A stretch of DNA of 64,000 bases from positions 1 through 64,000 of the forward strand of contig CALFBI010000005.1 in assembly GCA_937951675.1 (NCBI GenBank), given 5' to 3'. The notes below the pieces were generated by a model, which did not search any database, was not told where the DNA came from, and worked only from the letters and a program-made list of their open reading frames with translations. The first letter of the stretch is position 1, and every line of letters begins with the position of its first letter. The DNA comes from an uncultured Verrucomicrobiales bacterium. Its GTDB lineage: Bacteria > Verrucomicrobiota > Verrucomicrobiia > Verrucomicrobiales > Akkermansiaceae. The translations under genes were made by a program, and so were the position numbers. Shown one piece after another: positions 35,098-44,506 of the stretch.

Positions 35098-36945
35098 TTA
35101 GACTTCGGCTTTATCGACATCCTCTCTCAAGTGCTCGATAATATACTGCTGCCGGTCGGGGGTATTTTTCCCCATATAAAACGCGAGCAACTCTTTCAGA
35201 GCTCGCCCTTCTTCCATCTTCACAGGGTCGAGTCGCATCTCATCCCCAATCATAAAACGAAACTCGTCTGGAGAAATTTCTCCGAGTCCTTTGAAACGTG
35301 TGATTTCCGGGTTTTTTCCGCATTTTTTTTCTGCCGTTTGCCGTTCTTCTTCATCGTAGCAGTAATACGTTTCTTTTTTATTTCTTACTCGGAAAAGAGG
35401 GGTCTGAAGAATGGACAAATGCCCTTCCCTAATAAGTTCTGGGAAGAACTGTAAAAAGAACGTCAACAGTAGCATCCGAATATGCATGCCATCAACATCG
35501 GCATCAGTCGCGATCACTACCTGATTATACCGAAGCCCTTCGATCCCGTCTTCGATCCCTAAAGCGGCTTGAAGAAGAGCGAACTCTTCATTTTCATAAA
35601 CCACCTTTTTAGCCAAGCTATAGGTATTTAAAGGTTTCCCTCGTAAAGAGAATACCGCTTGCGTCTCCACGTCTCGGCTTTTCGTAATAGAACCACTCGC
35701 CGAGTCACCCTCTGTAATAAAGACGGTCGTTTCTTCACGGCGCTTATGCTTTGTATTAAAATGGGCCCGGCAATCACGAAGCTTTTTATTATGGACCTTC
35801 ACTTGCTTCGCTCTTTCACGCGCCAGTTTTTTAACTCCTTTGAGTTCTTTGCGTTCGCGCTCTGCTGCTAAAATTCGTTTTTGAAGAGCCTCCGCTGCGG
35901 CCGGATAACGGTGCAGGTAATTATCGAGTTGCTCCTTCAAAAAATTGGTTACGAAAGTTCGAATTGTCTCACCATCGGGAGCAATTTGAGCACTTCCTAA
36001 TTTTGTTTTAGTCTGACTTTCGAAAACAGGTTCTTCGATGCGCACCACAATGGCAGCTTCAATCCCTGCTCTGATATCAGCAGGGTCGTAGGTCTTTTTA
36101 TAAAACTCCCGCACGACCTTGACCACTGCTTCCCTAAAGGCCGCAAGATGAGTCCCTCCTTGAGTCGTATGCTGACCATTCACGAAAGAGTAATAGTCTT
36201 CGCTACTTTTCATGGTATGGGTGAAGACAACCTCAATGTCTTTCCCCTTCAAATGAATCGGATCATAAAGAGGGTCTTCATCCATCTCTTCACGTAAAAG
36301 ATCAAGTAAGCCAGCTTTTGATTTAAATTTCTTCCCATTCAAAATCAACGTTAGCCCCGGATTCAAATAAGAGTAATACCGGCACATCTTTTCGATATAC
36401 TGATAGCGCACGGTGATTCGTTTCGGAAAAATACTTCGGTCTACCTCAAAGGCTAAGCGAGTGCCATTGGGAGCATCATCCTTCCGAGGACGCTTCATTT
36501 CATCAACAACCTCTCCCTTACTAAATTCAATCGCTTTGGTTTCACCATCTCTCCAGGCCTGAATCTCGAAAAAGCTTGAAAGGGCATTCACCGCCTTAAT
36601 TCCTACTCCGTTGAGCCCTACCGATTTTTTAAAAGCATCACTATCATACTTAGCTCCGGTATTAATCTTAGCAGCACAATCCATCAGTTTTCCCAATGGA
36701 ATGCCTCGCCCATAATCTCTAACCTCAACTCGAGTATCTTCAGCAACATCAATCTCGATATGCTTGCCAAACCCCATCATGTGCTCATCAATCGAGTTAT
36801 CGAGAGCTTCTTTAAGCAGGATGTAAATCCCATCATCTGCTGCGGTGCCATCACCCAGCTTCCCGATATACATCCCTGGGCGAAGCCTAATATGCTCCTT
36901 CCAGTCTAAACTCTTAATATCAGATTCAGTATAACTTGTGGCCAT
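35098..36945 (-). CDS. parE: Type IIA topoisomerase B subunit (ParE/GyrB family)
   Basis: 615 aa. The GHKL ATPase motifs are complete: [35 protein letters not shown] (about residues 105-120). A transducer domain follows, with [13 protein letters not shown] (QTKTKLGS), then the Toprim domain [11 protein letters not shown] (about 410-420) and [12 protein letters not shown], and the [14 protein letters not shown] end. The size, without the ~170-aa insertion of some GyrB, suits topoisomerase IV ParE, which decatenates chromosomes with ParC. No parC is adjacent; the flanking genes are unrelated. Function as ParE rather than GyrB is inference. Confidence 0.9.
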   Translation of the reverse strand: MATSYTESDIKSLDWKEHIRLRPGMYIGKLGDGTAADDGIYILLKEALDNSIDEHMMGFGKHIEIDVAEDTRVEVRDYGRGIPLGKLMDCAAKINTGAKYDSDAFKKSVGLNGVGIKAVNALSSFFEIQAWRDGETKAIEFSKGEVVDEMKRPRKDDAPNGTRLAFEVDRSIFPKRITVRYQYIEKMCRYYSYLNPGLTLILNGKKFKSKAGLLDLLREEMDEDPLYDPIHLKGKDIEVVFTHTMKSSEDYYSFVNGQHTTQGGTHLAAFREAVVKVVREFYKKTYDPADIRAGIEAAIVVRIEEPVFESQTKTKLGSAQIAPDGETIRTFVTNFLKEQLDNYLHRYPAAAEALQKRILAAERERKELKGVKKLARERAKQVKVHNKKLRDCRAHFNTKHKRREETTVFITEGDSASGSITKSRDVETQAVFSLRGKPLNTYSLAKKVVYENEEFALLQAALGIEDGIEGLRYNQVVIATDADVDGMHIRMLLLTFFLQFFPELIREGHLSILQTPLFRVRNKKETYYCYDEEERQTAEKKCGKNPEITRFKGLGEISPDEFRFMIGDEMRLDPVKMEEGRALKELLAFYMGKNTPDRQQYIIEHLREDVDKAEV

Positions 36946-37033
36946 GCTTAAAGACGTTAAAAACGATAGTTAAGCATCCTTAAATACTTCCTTGAGGTCA
37001 AGGCTTGAGAAAAGAGAGGAAAAACCAAGATAC

Positions 37034-37072
37034 TTAAAAGGCTCGCCCTCTAAAGAGAAGCGAGCCTTTTAA
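37034..37072. terminator. Strong bidirectional terminator before the M15-like gene's end
   Basis: Perfect 13-bp arms ttaaaaggctcgc (37034-37046) and gcgagccttttaa (37060-37072) with a 13-nt loop, and T-runs within both arms. It lies 20 bp past the stop of the minus-strand gene at 37093 and upstream of the topoisomerase gene start at 36945, so it would stop read-through into it. Confidence 0.8.
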
Positions 37073-37092
37073 AAAAATGATAACGAAAAACT

Positions 37093-37683
37093 TTACCAAT
37101 CCACATTATGCCCACGTGTATCTACGTGAGTGAAGCTAGAATAATGGCCAATTCCTCCCTTGAAATAACCTTCTCTACGGAGCTGACGAGCCGCTTTTGT
37201 CACGGTCCATGGTGACGCATGAAATTGAAGATCCAGAGCAAAATTACGTTTATGCCATGATCGAGGCTTTGCTCCTGGGCAACGGGCATTATATGCAGGG
37301 CTTCGATAAGCTGACGCGATACGTTTTAGAGGACGGCCTACTCGATCCACCATTTTATCCGCAACCAAAAGAGATTTGCGCATATTGGGCCAAGTTGACT
37401 TCGGAGGAAGTGTATTCCAAACTGATCCTTTTCTACGAGCGTGAGCAACAATAACTTGCTGAACGGAAATATTACGCAATCGCAATCGCTTGATGTAACG
37501 AGCGTAAGCTTTCAAATTAGGACCCTGCCGTCTGACCCATTCTTGTGGCATTTTGCTTGTATCGAGGCCCACAACTGCGCCTCCAAACATATAAGCATCA
37601 GCAGATTGCGAAGAAATCGCCAATCCTCCAGCAACAAGACCTAAAGTCGATAAAAACTGACGGCGGTTGGAATTCAATACCAT
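37093..37683 (-). CDS. Tat-exported M15/DUF882-type peptidase
   Basis: About 196 aa from ATG 37683, preceded by GGAAGGGG five bases upstream. The leader NRRQFLSTLGLVAGG is a twin-arginine signal, so the protein is exported folded and anchored or released. The rest has the peptidase M15_3/YcbK pattern: IASAYRSPAYNARC, PRSWHKRNFALDLQF with metal ligands His and Asp, and GIGHYSSFTHVDTRGHNVDW with the third His. Members cut peptidoglycan cross-links or D-Ala-type peptides. Substrate inferred from the family. Downstream of it lies a terminator; upstream is the ppk2 gene. Confidence 0.87.
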   Translation of the reverse strand: MVLNSNRRQFLSTLGLVAGGLAISSQSADAYMFGGAVVGLDTSKMPQEWVRRQGPNLKAYARYIKRLRLRNISVQQVIVAHARRKGSVWNTLPPKSTWPNMRKSLLVADKMVDRVGRPLKRIASAYRSPAYNARCPGAKPRSWHKRNFALDLQFHASPWTVTKAARQLRREGYFKGGIGHYSSFTHVDTRGHNVDW

Positions 37684-37798
37684 TGCCCCTTCCTCACAAC
37701 ATGGGAAATCGGTAGTTGAATCTTTTTGCATGCAAGTGTGTTACAACCTCTGAGATCTTCTGGCCAGCAAAAAACTTCTTTGTGACTCAAGTTTTTTC

Positions 37799-38629
37799 TC
37801 ATTCTAGAATAAAAGAGCCGGGTTCCCAATCAGGCTTAGGATAAGACATTTGTAACTGATTAAGGTGCTCAACAATAATCTGTGTAATAACGATATTACG
37901 ATACCACTTCCGATCTGAAGGAATTACATACCAAGGCGAATTCTCCTTACTCGTCTTACTGAGTAAATCGCCATAAGCTCCCATAAATTCACTCCACCGG
38001 GAACGATCTTTCAGATCATCGGGGTTAAATTTCCAATGTTTCGCTGGATTATCGAGACGCGATTGCAATCTCTGCTTTTGCTCATCTTTCGAGATGTGGA
38101 GAAAAAGCTTAATAATAATCGTCCCCTCTTCTGCCAACATGTGCTCGAAATCAACCACATGCCGATATCTTTTTTTCCAAACTTGATCTTCGAAAATTTT
38201 CTTCACGCGGACGGCAATAATGTCTTCGTAATGGCTGCGATTAAAAACGGTGATTTGACCTTTCGCCGGGGCGTGCTGATGAATCCTCCAAAGAAAGTCG
38301 TGACCCAACTCTTCCGCATTTGGCTTTTTAAACGACTGAACATGAATCCCCTGCGGATCAACTGTCGAAAAAACGCTCTTCACTGTGCCATCTTTCCCTC
38401 CTGTATCCATCGCCTGGATCACTACTAAAACTTTATGTTTCCCTTGGGCGTAGAGCACTTTCTGAAGTTGACGTAACTCCAAAAGCAATTCCTTCAATTT
38501 CTTATCTGCCTCTTTTTTATCGAGATCTTCTTCGACCAAACTCAAATCATCCGTCGGAATTTGGTTTAAATCAATATGAGATCCTTCAGGAACGAGATAC
38601 GGATGTTTTGATAAATCTGAAAAAAGCAT
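37799..38629 (-). CDS. ppk2: Polyphosphate kinase 2
   Basis: About 276 aa from ATG 38629, with AGGAG 11 bases upstream; a GTG at 38641 is possible. The Walker A segment is VVIQAMDTGGKDGT and the Walker B/lid region FNRSHYEDIIAVRV with RLQSRLDNPAKHWKF. PPK2 transfers phosphate between polyphosphate and nucleotides (ADP/GDP or AMP depending on class). Single-domain size fits class I or III. Divergent from the ppx-like gene, which starts 127 bp away, so one control region could serve both arms of polyphosphate metabolism. Confidence 0.93.
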   Translation of the reverse strand: MLFSDLSKHPYLVPEGSHIDLNQIPTDDLSLVEEDLDKKEADKKLKELLLELRQLQKVLYAQGKHKVLVVIQAMDTGGKDGTVKSVFSTVDPQGIHVQSFKKPNAEELGHDFLWRIHQHAPAKGQITVFNRSHYEDIIAVRVKKIFEDQVWKKRYRHVVDFEHMLAEEGTIIIKLFLHISKDEQKQRLQSRLDNPAKHWKFNPDDLKDRSRWSEFMGAYGDLLSKTSKENSPWYVIPSDRKWYRNIVITQIIVEHLNQLQMSYPKPDWEPGSFILE

Positions 38630-38755
38630 TTCAAGTAACACTCCTAAAAAAGCGAGCCTAAGACAAGGTTCATCTTTCTTTTACTGAGTCATTTTATTAT
38701 CAGAGCTTGAGAGTTGCCATAAGCACTTCATTTGTATAAAAATAGTTCGATTTCT

Positions 38756-40321
38756 ATGTCAGAACGAGAGCGCCCATCCGCTACCCTTACCGCTTCGGTC
38801 CATATTGGAGCGAGCTCCGCTTCAATGTTGGTGACGAATGTTTCTGATCCCTCGCACCCTGTTGAAATTTCCTTTTTAGAGCAACCGCTCCCTCTCGCTC
38901 GAGACATCTTTCTAGAATCTAAATTACGCCGAGCCACGGTTGAGCGAACTGTCACCATCATCAAGGGGTTCCTCGCGCACCTCAAAGAGCTCGGAGGAGG
39001 TTTAGAAACGATCAAACGAGCTGTCACTACCAACATTCTCGTGGAGTCCAGTAATAATGACTCCTTCCTGACCCGGATTTCGGTCGCTACTGGAATCAAC
39101 CTCGAAATCCTCGATGATGGGGAAATGACAAGGTTGATCTACTTAAAAACAAGGAGACGCCTTCGTGAAACACCCTCCATGAAAAAGAGAACAACCCTCT
39201 TAATTCATGTTGGCCCAGGGAACACCCGCGCGATTCTTTTTCGGAAAGGAAAAATTGTCCGCTACACTTCATATCGCCTGGGAGCTTATCGAGCGATCGA
39301 GTCGATCGAGCAAGGATTTGAAACCTCTGAAATTCCACCAGGAGTCATTCGCCGACACTGCCAAGCACAAGTAGATCAGATTCGTTACGAATATCAAAAA
39401 GAAGAGGTGCAAGACCTCGTCATCATTGGATACGAAGTCCAGCACCTCTCCAGTCATCTGACTCTCAAATCAAATGATTCTGAAATTTCAATCGAAGCGT
39501 TGAAACAAGTCATCACTCGTGCCTCAAAGATGAATGATGACCAAATGGTGAATCATTTTCAAATCGATTACGAGGTAACTCCTTCTCTCCTCGCAGCCTT
39601 AGTAATCAATCATCAAATCACCGAAGCATTCCAACTCTCTAGTCTGCGAGTTCCTGGGTCTGACTTTGAAAAAGGACTTTTACTAGACCTTCCTAGTTCC
39701 CCTTCTCTTTCTCAAGATTTCTCAGACGAAGTCCTTCGATCAGCCACGATTCTTGCCAAGAAATATCAAACTCACCCGAAACACTCTCTTCACGTTGCCT
39801 CGCTTTGCGAGCAACTTTTTGAGGCCACTACCGAACTTCACCAGCTCGACCCTCGGGACCACCTCCTTTTAAAAGTGGCTTCGATCGTGCATGAAGTCGG
39901 CGGCTACATTAGTGCTCGAGCACATCACAAGCACTCGCTTTACCTGATTCTTAATAGCGAGATTTTCGGACTCGGAAAAAAAGACGTGACGATGGTCGGT
40001 CTCGTAGCTCGCTACCACCGTCAATCTGCGCCTAAACCGGGGCACGAAATTTATCGAGACCTGAGTCAGCAAGACCGAATTCGAGTCTGCAAACTAGCAA
40101 GTATTATTCGTATTGCGGATGCTTTAGAAAAAACGCATTCCCAAAGAATTAAACGAATTGAAGTTCACATGACTCCCCAAAAGCTTAAAATCACCTGCAT
40201 CGGGATCCATGACCTTACTGCTGAAAATATGGCCATTCAGCAAAAATCAGACTTATTCGAGAAAACATTCGGAATGAAAGTATCTCTCAAAGAAGACCCT
40301 AACCTTATCTCATCCACTTGA
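38756..40321 (+). CDS. ppx: Ppx/GppA-like protein with C-terminal HD domain
   Basis: About 521 aa from ATG 38756 (an earlier Met at 38732 lacks support). The N-terminal half has the actin-like Ppx/GppA fold and the C-terminal half the HD-type helical domain (VHEVGGYISARAHHKH and LASIIRIADALEKTHSQRI). Ppx removes terminal phosphate from polyphosphate or pppGpp. Oddity: the two phosphate-binding loops are degraded. The usual DxGSxS reads HIGASSAS, and the usual GGGST reads VGPGNTRA, while the catalytic acidic region GEMTRLIYL keeps one Glu. It could be weakly active or a sensor. Its TGA overlaps the ppk1 TTG start (TTGA), coupling the two genes. Confidence 0.85.
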   Translation: MSERERPSATLTASVHIGASSASMLVTNVSDPSHPVEISFLEQPLPLARDIFLESKLRRATVERTVTIIKGFLAHLKELGGGLETIKRAVTTNILVESSNNDSFLTRISVATGINLEILDDGEMTRLIYLKTRRRLRETPSMKKRTTLLIHVGPGNTRAILFRKGKIVRYTSYRLGAYRAIESIEQGFETSEIPPGVIRRHCQAQVDQIRYEYQKEEVQDLVIIGYEVQHLSSHLTLKSNDSEISIEALKQVITRASKMNDDQMVNHFQIDYEVTPSLLAALVINHQITEAFQLSSLRVPGSDFEKGLLLDLPSSPSLSQDFSDEVLRSATILAKKYQTHPKHSLHVASLCEQLFEATTELHQLDPRDHLLLKVASIVHEVGGYISARAHHKHSLYLILNSEIFGLGKKDVTMVGLVARYHRQSAPKPGHEIYRDLSQQDRIRVCKLASIIRIADALEKTHSQRIKRIEVHMTPQKLKITCIGIHDLTAENMAIQQKSDLFEKTFGMKVSLKEDPNLISST

Positions 40322-42414
40322 AATCTCTTTATATCAATCGAGAAGTTTCCTGGCTCGAATTTAACCAACGTGTTTTAGAAGAAGCTAAGAGGAAAGATCT
40401 CCCCCTCATGGAGAGAATCAAATTCTTAGCCATTACGGCATCGAACCTTGATGAATTCATGCAAGTTCGGGTGGGAGGCCTTACTTCCATGATCAAAAAA
40501 GGGATCCGTAAGAAAGATCTTACAGGCCTCACTCCAAGCGCTCAATTACGGCTCATTCGCGAACGCTCAGAAATAATGATGAATGACCAAAATACTCTTT
40601 GGTTAGATGAACTCATTCCTTTACTCTCCCAAGAAAAAATTCACTTTCTTGACCCTCAGAAGCTCACTCCATTGGAGAAAGAAAAAGCCTTACAGTTTTT
40701 CAACCTCCATACACTCCCCCTTCTGACTCCGATTGGGGTAGATTCATTAACTCCTGATAAAACACTCAATTCACTCGCGCTCTACCTCTCGATTGAACTC
40801 AAAGCCACTTCTGGCAAGAAAGCTTCGCGATTTGTTTTTTTAGAGCTCCCTCGCTCACTCCCACGATTTATTAATATCAGTGATACGGGAAACCATGAAT
40901 ACCTCTTACTCGAAGAGCTTGTATCTCTCGGTCTGACAGCCCTCTTTCCAGAAGAAGAGATCCTTTCCAGTATCCCTTTCCGCGTCACCCGCAACACTGA
41001 CCTCATTTTAGAAGATGAGGAAAGTGACGACCTTGCCGAAGACATGGAAAACATTCTAACTGCAAGACGCTTCAGTTTCTGCGTTCGGCTCGAAGTCCCC
41101 GCAGGGTCTCCTAAATCACACCTTCAGATGATTCAGGAGATCACAAAAACACCTCCTTCTTCTCTCTTTCGCTCCAAGGGGCCTCTGGACCTATCTGCCC
41201 TCATGTCATTAATGTCTCTCAATGAGCGAGATGACCTCTTTGCCGAAGCATGGCCTATTCAGCCCTCCGCTTCGATTCAACCGAATCAAAGCATGTTTAA
41301 AAACATCGCTCAACAAGACCACCTTCTCATTCATCCTTATGAGTCTTTTGAGCCCGTAATTCGGCTTTTAGAAGAAGCTGCCGTAGACCCTGATGTTCTC
41401 TCTATCAAGCAAGTCCTCTACCGAACTGCTTCCCAGTCTCGCGTGGTAGAAGCTCTGATCAAAGCCGCTGAAAACGGTAAGCAAGTCACCGTTCTCGTAG
41501 AACTCAAAGCCCGCTTCGATGAGGCCCGGAACCTGACTCGAGCCGATGAACTCCAAGAAGCTGGAGCTCAAGTAATCTACGGAGTTCGTGGTTTCAAAAC
41601 GCACGCCAAAATCACCCTCATTATTCGAAAGGAAGATATGCAGCTAAAGCGATACCTGCACCTCGGAACAGGGAATTACAATGAATCCACCGCCAAGCTC
41701 TATGGAGACCTTTCTTATCTCACTTGCCGCGAAGAATACGGAAGTGATGCGACCGCCTTTTTCAACGCGGTGACAGGGTGGTCGAAAATGAGCCGCTTCC
41801 AAAAACTCTCTCCGGCACCTCATCAGATGAAGCCGCGACTTCTTGAATTGATTCAAGGAGAAACACGTCGTGCCAAAGCGGGAGAAGAAGCGCACCTCAT
41901 GGGTAAATTCAACTCTCTACAGGATCGAGAAATTATCGATGCGCTCTACCAAGCCGCTGAAGCAGGAGTGCGAATTCAGCTCAATATTCGAGGAATTTGC
42001 TGCCTCAAAACAGATCAGAAAAAGCACAAGGGAAGAATTGAAGTCACTTCCATCATTGACCGCTACCTCGAACACGCTCGGGTCTTCTACTTCCGCCAAG
42101 GAGGAAACCCTACCGTCTTAATTTCTTCTGCTGATTGGATGACTCGAAACCTTGAAAAACGTTTAGAGTTATTAATCCCTATCGATGACAAAAAAATACA
42201 GCGCCGTTTAATCGCTTACCTACAAGCTGCTTTTAAAGACAATCAACAGGCCTACCGAATTCTTGCGGATGGCACGAGCGAGAAAATCAGCCCGCCCAAA
42301 TCGGCCAAGGCATATCGCTTTCAAAAAAACCTTCAAACCCTTGCCGAACAGTCTGCTAAATCACAACGCCAAAAACGCTCTAGCACCTTCGAGCCACATG
42401 AGCCCGCCTCTTAG
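40318..42414 (+). CDS. ppk1: Polyphosphate kinase 1
   Basis: 698 aa starting at TTG (40318), which overlaps the upstream stop as TTGA. N-terminal domain: YINREVSWLEFNQRVLEE, DEFMQVRVGGL. The catalytic histidine is in VRGFKTHAKITLI, the second in the NSLQDREIIDALYQAAEAG-to-ILEHARVFYF region, with ATP-binding arginines in SKMSRFQKLSPAP. PPK1 makes long-chain polyphosphate from ATP at the membrane. Length and domains are normal. It closes a cluster of ppk2, a ppx-like gene and ppk1. The tRNA-Arg gene lies 70 bp downstream. Confidence 0.95.
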   Translation: MKSLYINREVSWLEFNQRVLEEAKRKDLPLMERIKFLAITASNLDEFMQVRVGGLTSMIKKGIRKKDLTGLTPSAQLRLIRERSEIMMNDQNTLWLDELIPLLSQEKIHFLDPQKLTPLEKEKALQFFNLHTLPLLTPIGVDSLTPDKTLNSLALYLSIELKATSGKKASRFVFLELPRSLPRFINISDTGNHEYLLLEELVSLGLTALFPEEEILSSIPFRVTRNTDLILEDEESDDLAEDMENILTARRFSFCVRLEVPAGSPKSHLQMIQEITKTPPSSLFRSKGPLDLSALMSLMSLNERDDLFAEAWPIQPSASIQPNQSMFKNIAQQDHLLIHPYESFEPVIRLLEEAAVDPDVLSIKQVLYRTASQSRVVEALIKAAENGKQVTVLVELKARFDEARNLTRADELQEAGAQVIYGVRGFKTHAKITLIIRKEDMQLKRYLHLGTGNYNESTAKLYGDLSYLTCREEYGSDATAFFNAVTGWSKMSRFQKLSPAPHQMKPRLLELIQGETRRAKAGEEAHLMGKFNSLQDREIIDALYQAAEAGVRIQLNIRGICCLKTDQKKHKGRIEVTSIIDRYLEHARVFYFRQGGNPTVLISSADWMTRNLEKRLELLIPIDDKKIQRRLIAYLQAAFKDNQQAYRILADGTSEKISPPKSAKAYRFQKNLQTLAEQSAKSQRQKRSSTFEPHEPAS

Positions 42415-42484
42415 AAGAAGACTTTTTCTTTCGGAGTTGCATCCCTTCCCACTTCTGCATAATGTGCCGCTTCTTCAGATCAAA

Positions 42485-42559
42485 GGGCCCGTAGTGAAAT
42501 GGATATCACGTTGGTTTCCGAAACCAAAGTTCCAGGTTCGATCCCTGGCGGGCCTACCA
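42485..42559 (+). tRNA. tRNA-Arg (anticodon CCG)
   Basis: A full cloverleaf: acceptor GGGCCCG (42485-42491) with CGGGCCT, D-arm GTGA/TCAC, anticodon stem TTGGT/ACCAA around TTCCGAA with anticodon CCG, T-arm CCAGG-TTCGATC-CCTGG, and an encoded 3' CCA (42557-42559). The first pair is G1-U72. It reads CGG codons. Between the tRNA and obg (42560-42774) I see nothing else recognisable. Confidence 0.95.
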
Positions 42560-42774
42560 TCGTAAAGCCCTCTTCCTTATTAAGCTTCTCGATATAAAAC
42601 CTAGTAACGGAACCATTAAATTCCGGGCTAAAAACCACTGATAAAGAGAGAAGGTAATGGTTTCATTCTTTTCAAAATTTAACCATCATATCACCGCCTA
42701 AATAGACGTTGATGATAAAGGCAGGCAGAGTTTCTACCCCACACACTTGAAAAAACTCCGTTCCTTCTTATTCT

Positions 42775-43827
42775 TTATTTGGCGAGTTTTTCTCCCACTC
42801 GGTTACAAAGCTCTTCTTTGAGAGCTTCGAGTCCATCTCCTTCATTTGCGGAAATAGGAATGATCGTTTGCTTAGGGAAACGTTGGCGGAAGGCTTCTAA
42901 GTTTTCCTCCGCTCCTTCGAGATCCATTTTATTAGCGACGATCATCCACTCAAATTTCGCCAAATCTTCGTCATACATTTTGATCTCAGTTCTTAAAATC
43001 TGCAGATCTTCAATCGGGTCCCGCATTTCACTTCCGGCCATATCGATTACAAAAATCAATAGGTTACAGCGAGTGATGTGTCGCAAAAATTCATGTCCAA
43101 GCCCACGGTTCTCGTGAGCTCCTTCAATCAAGCCCGGAATATCAGCAACCGTGCAGCGCTTGAATCCTGGGAAATCAACCACTCCAACGGTTGGAACGAG
43201 AGTCGTAAATGGGTAATTACCGACCTTCGGGCTCGCCGCAGATAAAGCTCCTACTAAAGTTGATTTACCCGCATTTGGAAATCCTACTAAGGCCGCATCA
43301 GCAATCCTACGAAGCTCTAAGTAAAAGACTCCAGCAGGCCCTTCTGTTCCTAAAGTATGTTCTTCAGGTCGTTGATTCGTCGATGAACGGAAATGCCAGT
43401 TCCCTTTCCCTCCGATCCCTCCTTTAGCTAGATCAAGCTCTTCTCCATGATGAGTGAGATCAGCAAACAGCTCGAGATCGATTCCTTCTTCCGAGCGTTC
43501 CATTTTTACGGCTTCGGTGATGGTTTGAGCTGGGCTACGATAAACGATCGTTCCGGGAGGCACCCTCCCGATTACCGTTTTACCATTCTTACCATGACGC
43601 TTTGACTTCGAGCCGTGCCCTCCATCCTTTGCGATAAGCTTGGGATCATAATGAAATGCTTTCAGATTATCTGTGTTCTCATCAACCTGTAAAAGAACGT
43701 CTCCCCCGTCTCCACCGTCTCCCCCATTTGGGCCTCCTCTTGGCACGTATTTTTCACGGCGGAAGCTCACGACTCCGTTTCCGCCGTCTCCTGCTTTCAC
43801 TAAAATTCGAATGTGATCAATGAACAT
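42775..43827 (-). CDS. obg: GTPase Obg/CgtA
   Basis: About 350 aa from ATG 43827 (FIDHIRILVKAGDGGNG), the family start; the frame extends to 43890 without support. The glycine-rich Obg domain (VSFRREKYVPRGGPNGGDGG) covers about residues 1-155; the G domain follows with the P-loop GFPNAGKSTLVG, DIPGLIEGAHENRGLG (G3) and NKMDLEG (G4). Obg acts in 50S subunit assembly and stress control. The C-terminal OCT/TGS domain is absent, as in many bacteria. Divergent from yqgE at 43933; convergent with nothing on its left. Confidence 0.95.
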   Translation of the reverse strand: MFIDHIRILVKAGDGGNGVVSFRREKYVPRGGPNGGDGGDGGDVLLQVDENTDNLKAFHYDPKLIAKDGGHGSKSKRHGKNGKTVIGRVPPGTIVYRSPAQTITEAVKMERSEEGIDLELFADLTHHGEELDLAKGGIGGKGNWHFRSSTNQRPEEHTLGTEGPAGVFYLELRRIADAALVGFPNAGKSTLVGALSAASPKVGNYPFTTLVPTVGVVDFPGFKRCTVADIPGLIEGAHENRGLGHEFLRHITRCNLLIFVIDMAGSEMRDPIEDLQILRTEIKMYDEDLAKFEWMIVANKMDLEGAEENLEAFRQRFPKQTIIPISANEGDGLEALKEELCNRVGEKLAK

Positions 43828-43932
43828 TTGGCGAGTTAATAGCAGAGCAAGGCTGTTGACGATCCTTAATCTTGCTGGTTTCTTAATCACCTTTTCCGGC
43901 TCTTGATCATGAGCTTATGATTCCTGACCACA

Positions 43933-44466
43933 ATGACTCCTTCCTCCCAATTGCTCCCCGGTTCTCTTCTCTTGGCTTCCACCGAAATCAAAGAGGGAAT
44001 CTTCATGCGCTCTGTCGTTTATCTCATTGAGCATCAAAAAGAAGGAAGCATTGGACTTCTTCTCAACCAACCCTCTTCTCAAACCACTAGTGAACTACTC
44101 GGAACCATCGAACCAGCATTACTCAAAGTGCCTGTTTTCACAGGAGGCCCCGTCTCACCCGATCAACTTATTTTCGTCGCTTTTTGGTGGGAAGGAACGC
44201 TTCAGACCAAAACACACCTCTCGCTACAACAAGCCGCTGAATATCTCGAAAAACCAGGAACTCGAGTGTTCGCCTTTCTTGGGCATTCTGGCTGGGAAAA
44301 AGGACAACTCGAAAGTGAGATTCGTCAAAACGCTTGGGTGATCACTCCACCTGATCCTCGGTTATTTGAGTCCTCACATCTTGATCTCTGGTCTATCTTG
44401 ATGCGGGACATTTCCCCCTACCACGCGATGATTGCCGAGTCGCCAACAAACCCTTATCTGAATTAA
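43933..44466 (+). CDS. yqgE: YqgE/AlgH family protein
   Basis: 177 aa of the DUF179 fold: QLLPGSLLLASTEIKEGIFM, SVVYLIEHQKEGSIGLLLN, the FTGGPVSPDQLIFV and FAFLGHSGWEKGQLESEI motifs, and the closing HAMIAESPTNPYLN. The family is cytoplasmic and its role is unknown (AlgH is linked to alginate control in Pseudomonas). It starts 105 bp from obg on the opposite strand and converges on mutL. Confidence 0.93.
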   Translation: MTPSSQLLPGSLLLASTEIKEGIFMRSVVYLIEHQKEGSIGLLLNQPSSQTTSELLGTIEPALLKVPVFTGGPVSPDQLIFVAFWWEGTLQTKTHLSLQQAAEYLEKPGTRVFAFLGHSGWEKGQLESEIRQNAWVITPPDPRLFESSHLDLWSILMRDISPYHAMIAESPTNPYLN

Positions 44467-44506
44467 CCACACTTGTGCTTCTCCTAAGCGCTGCGAAGCG
44501 GATTCT

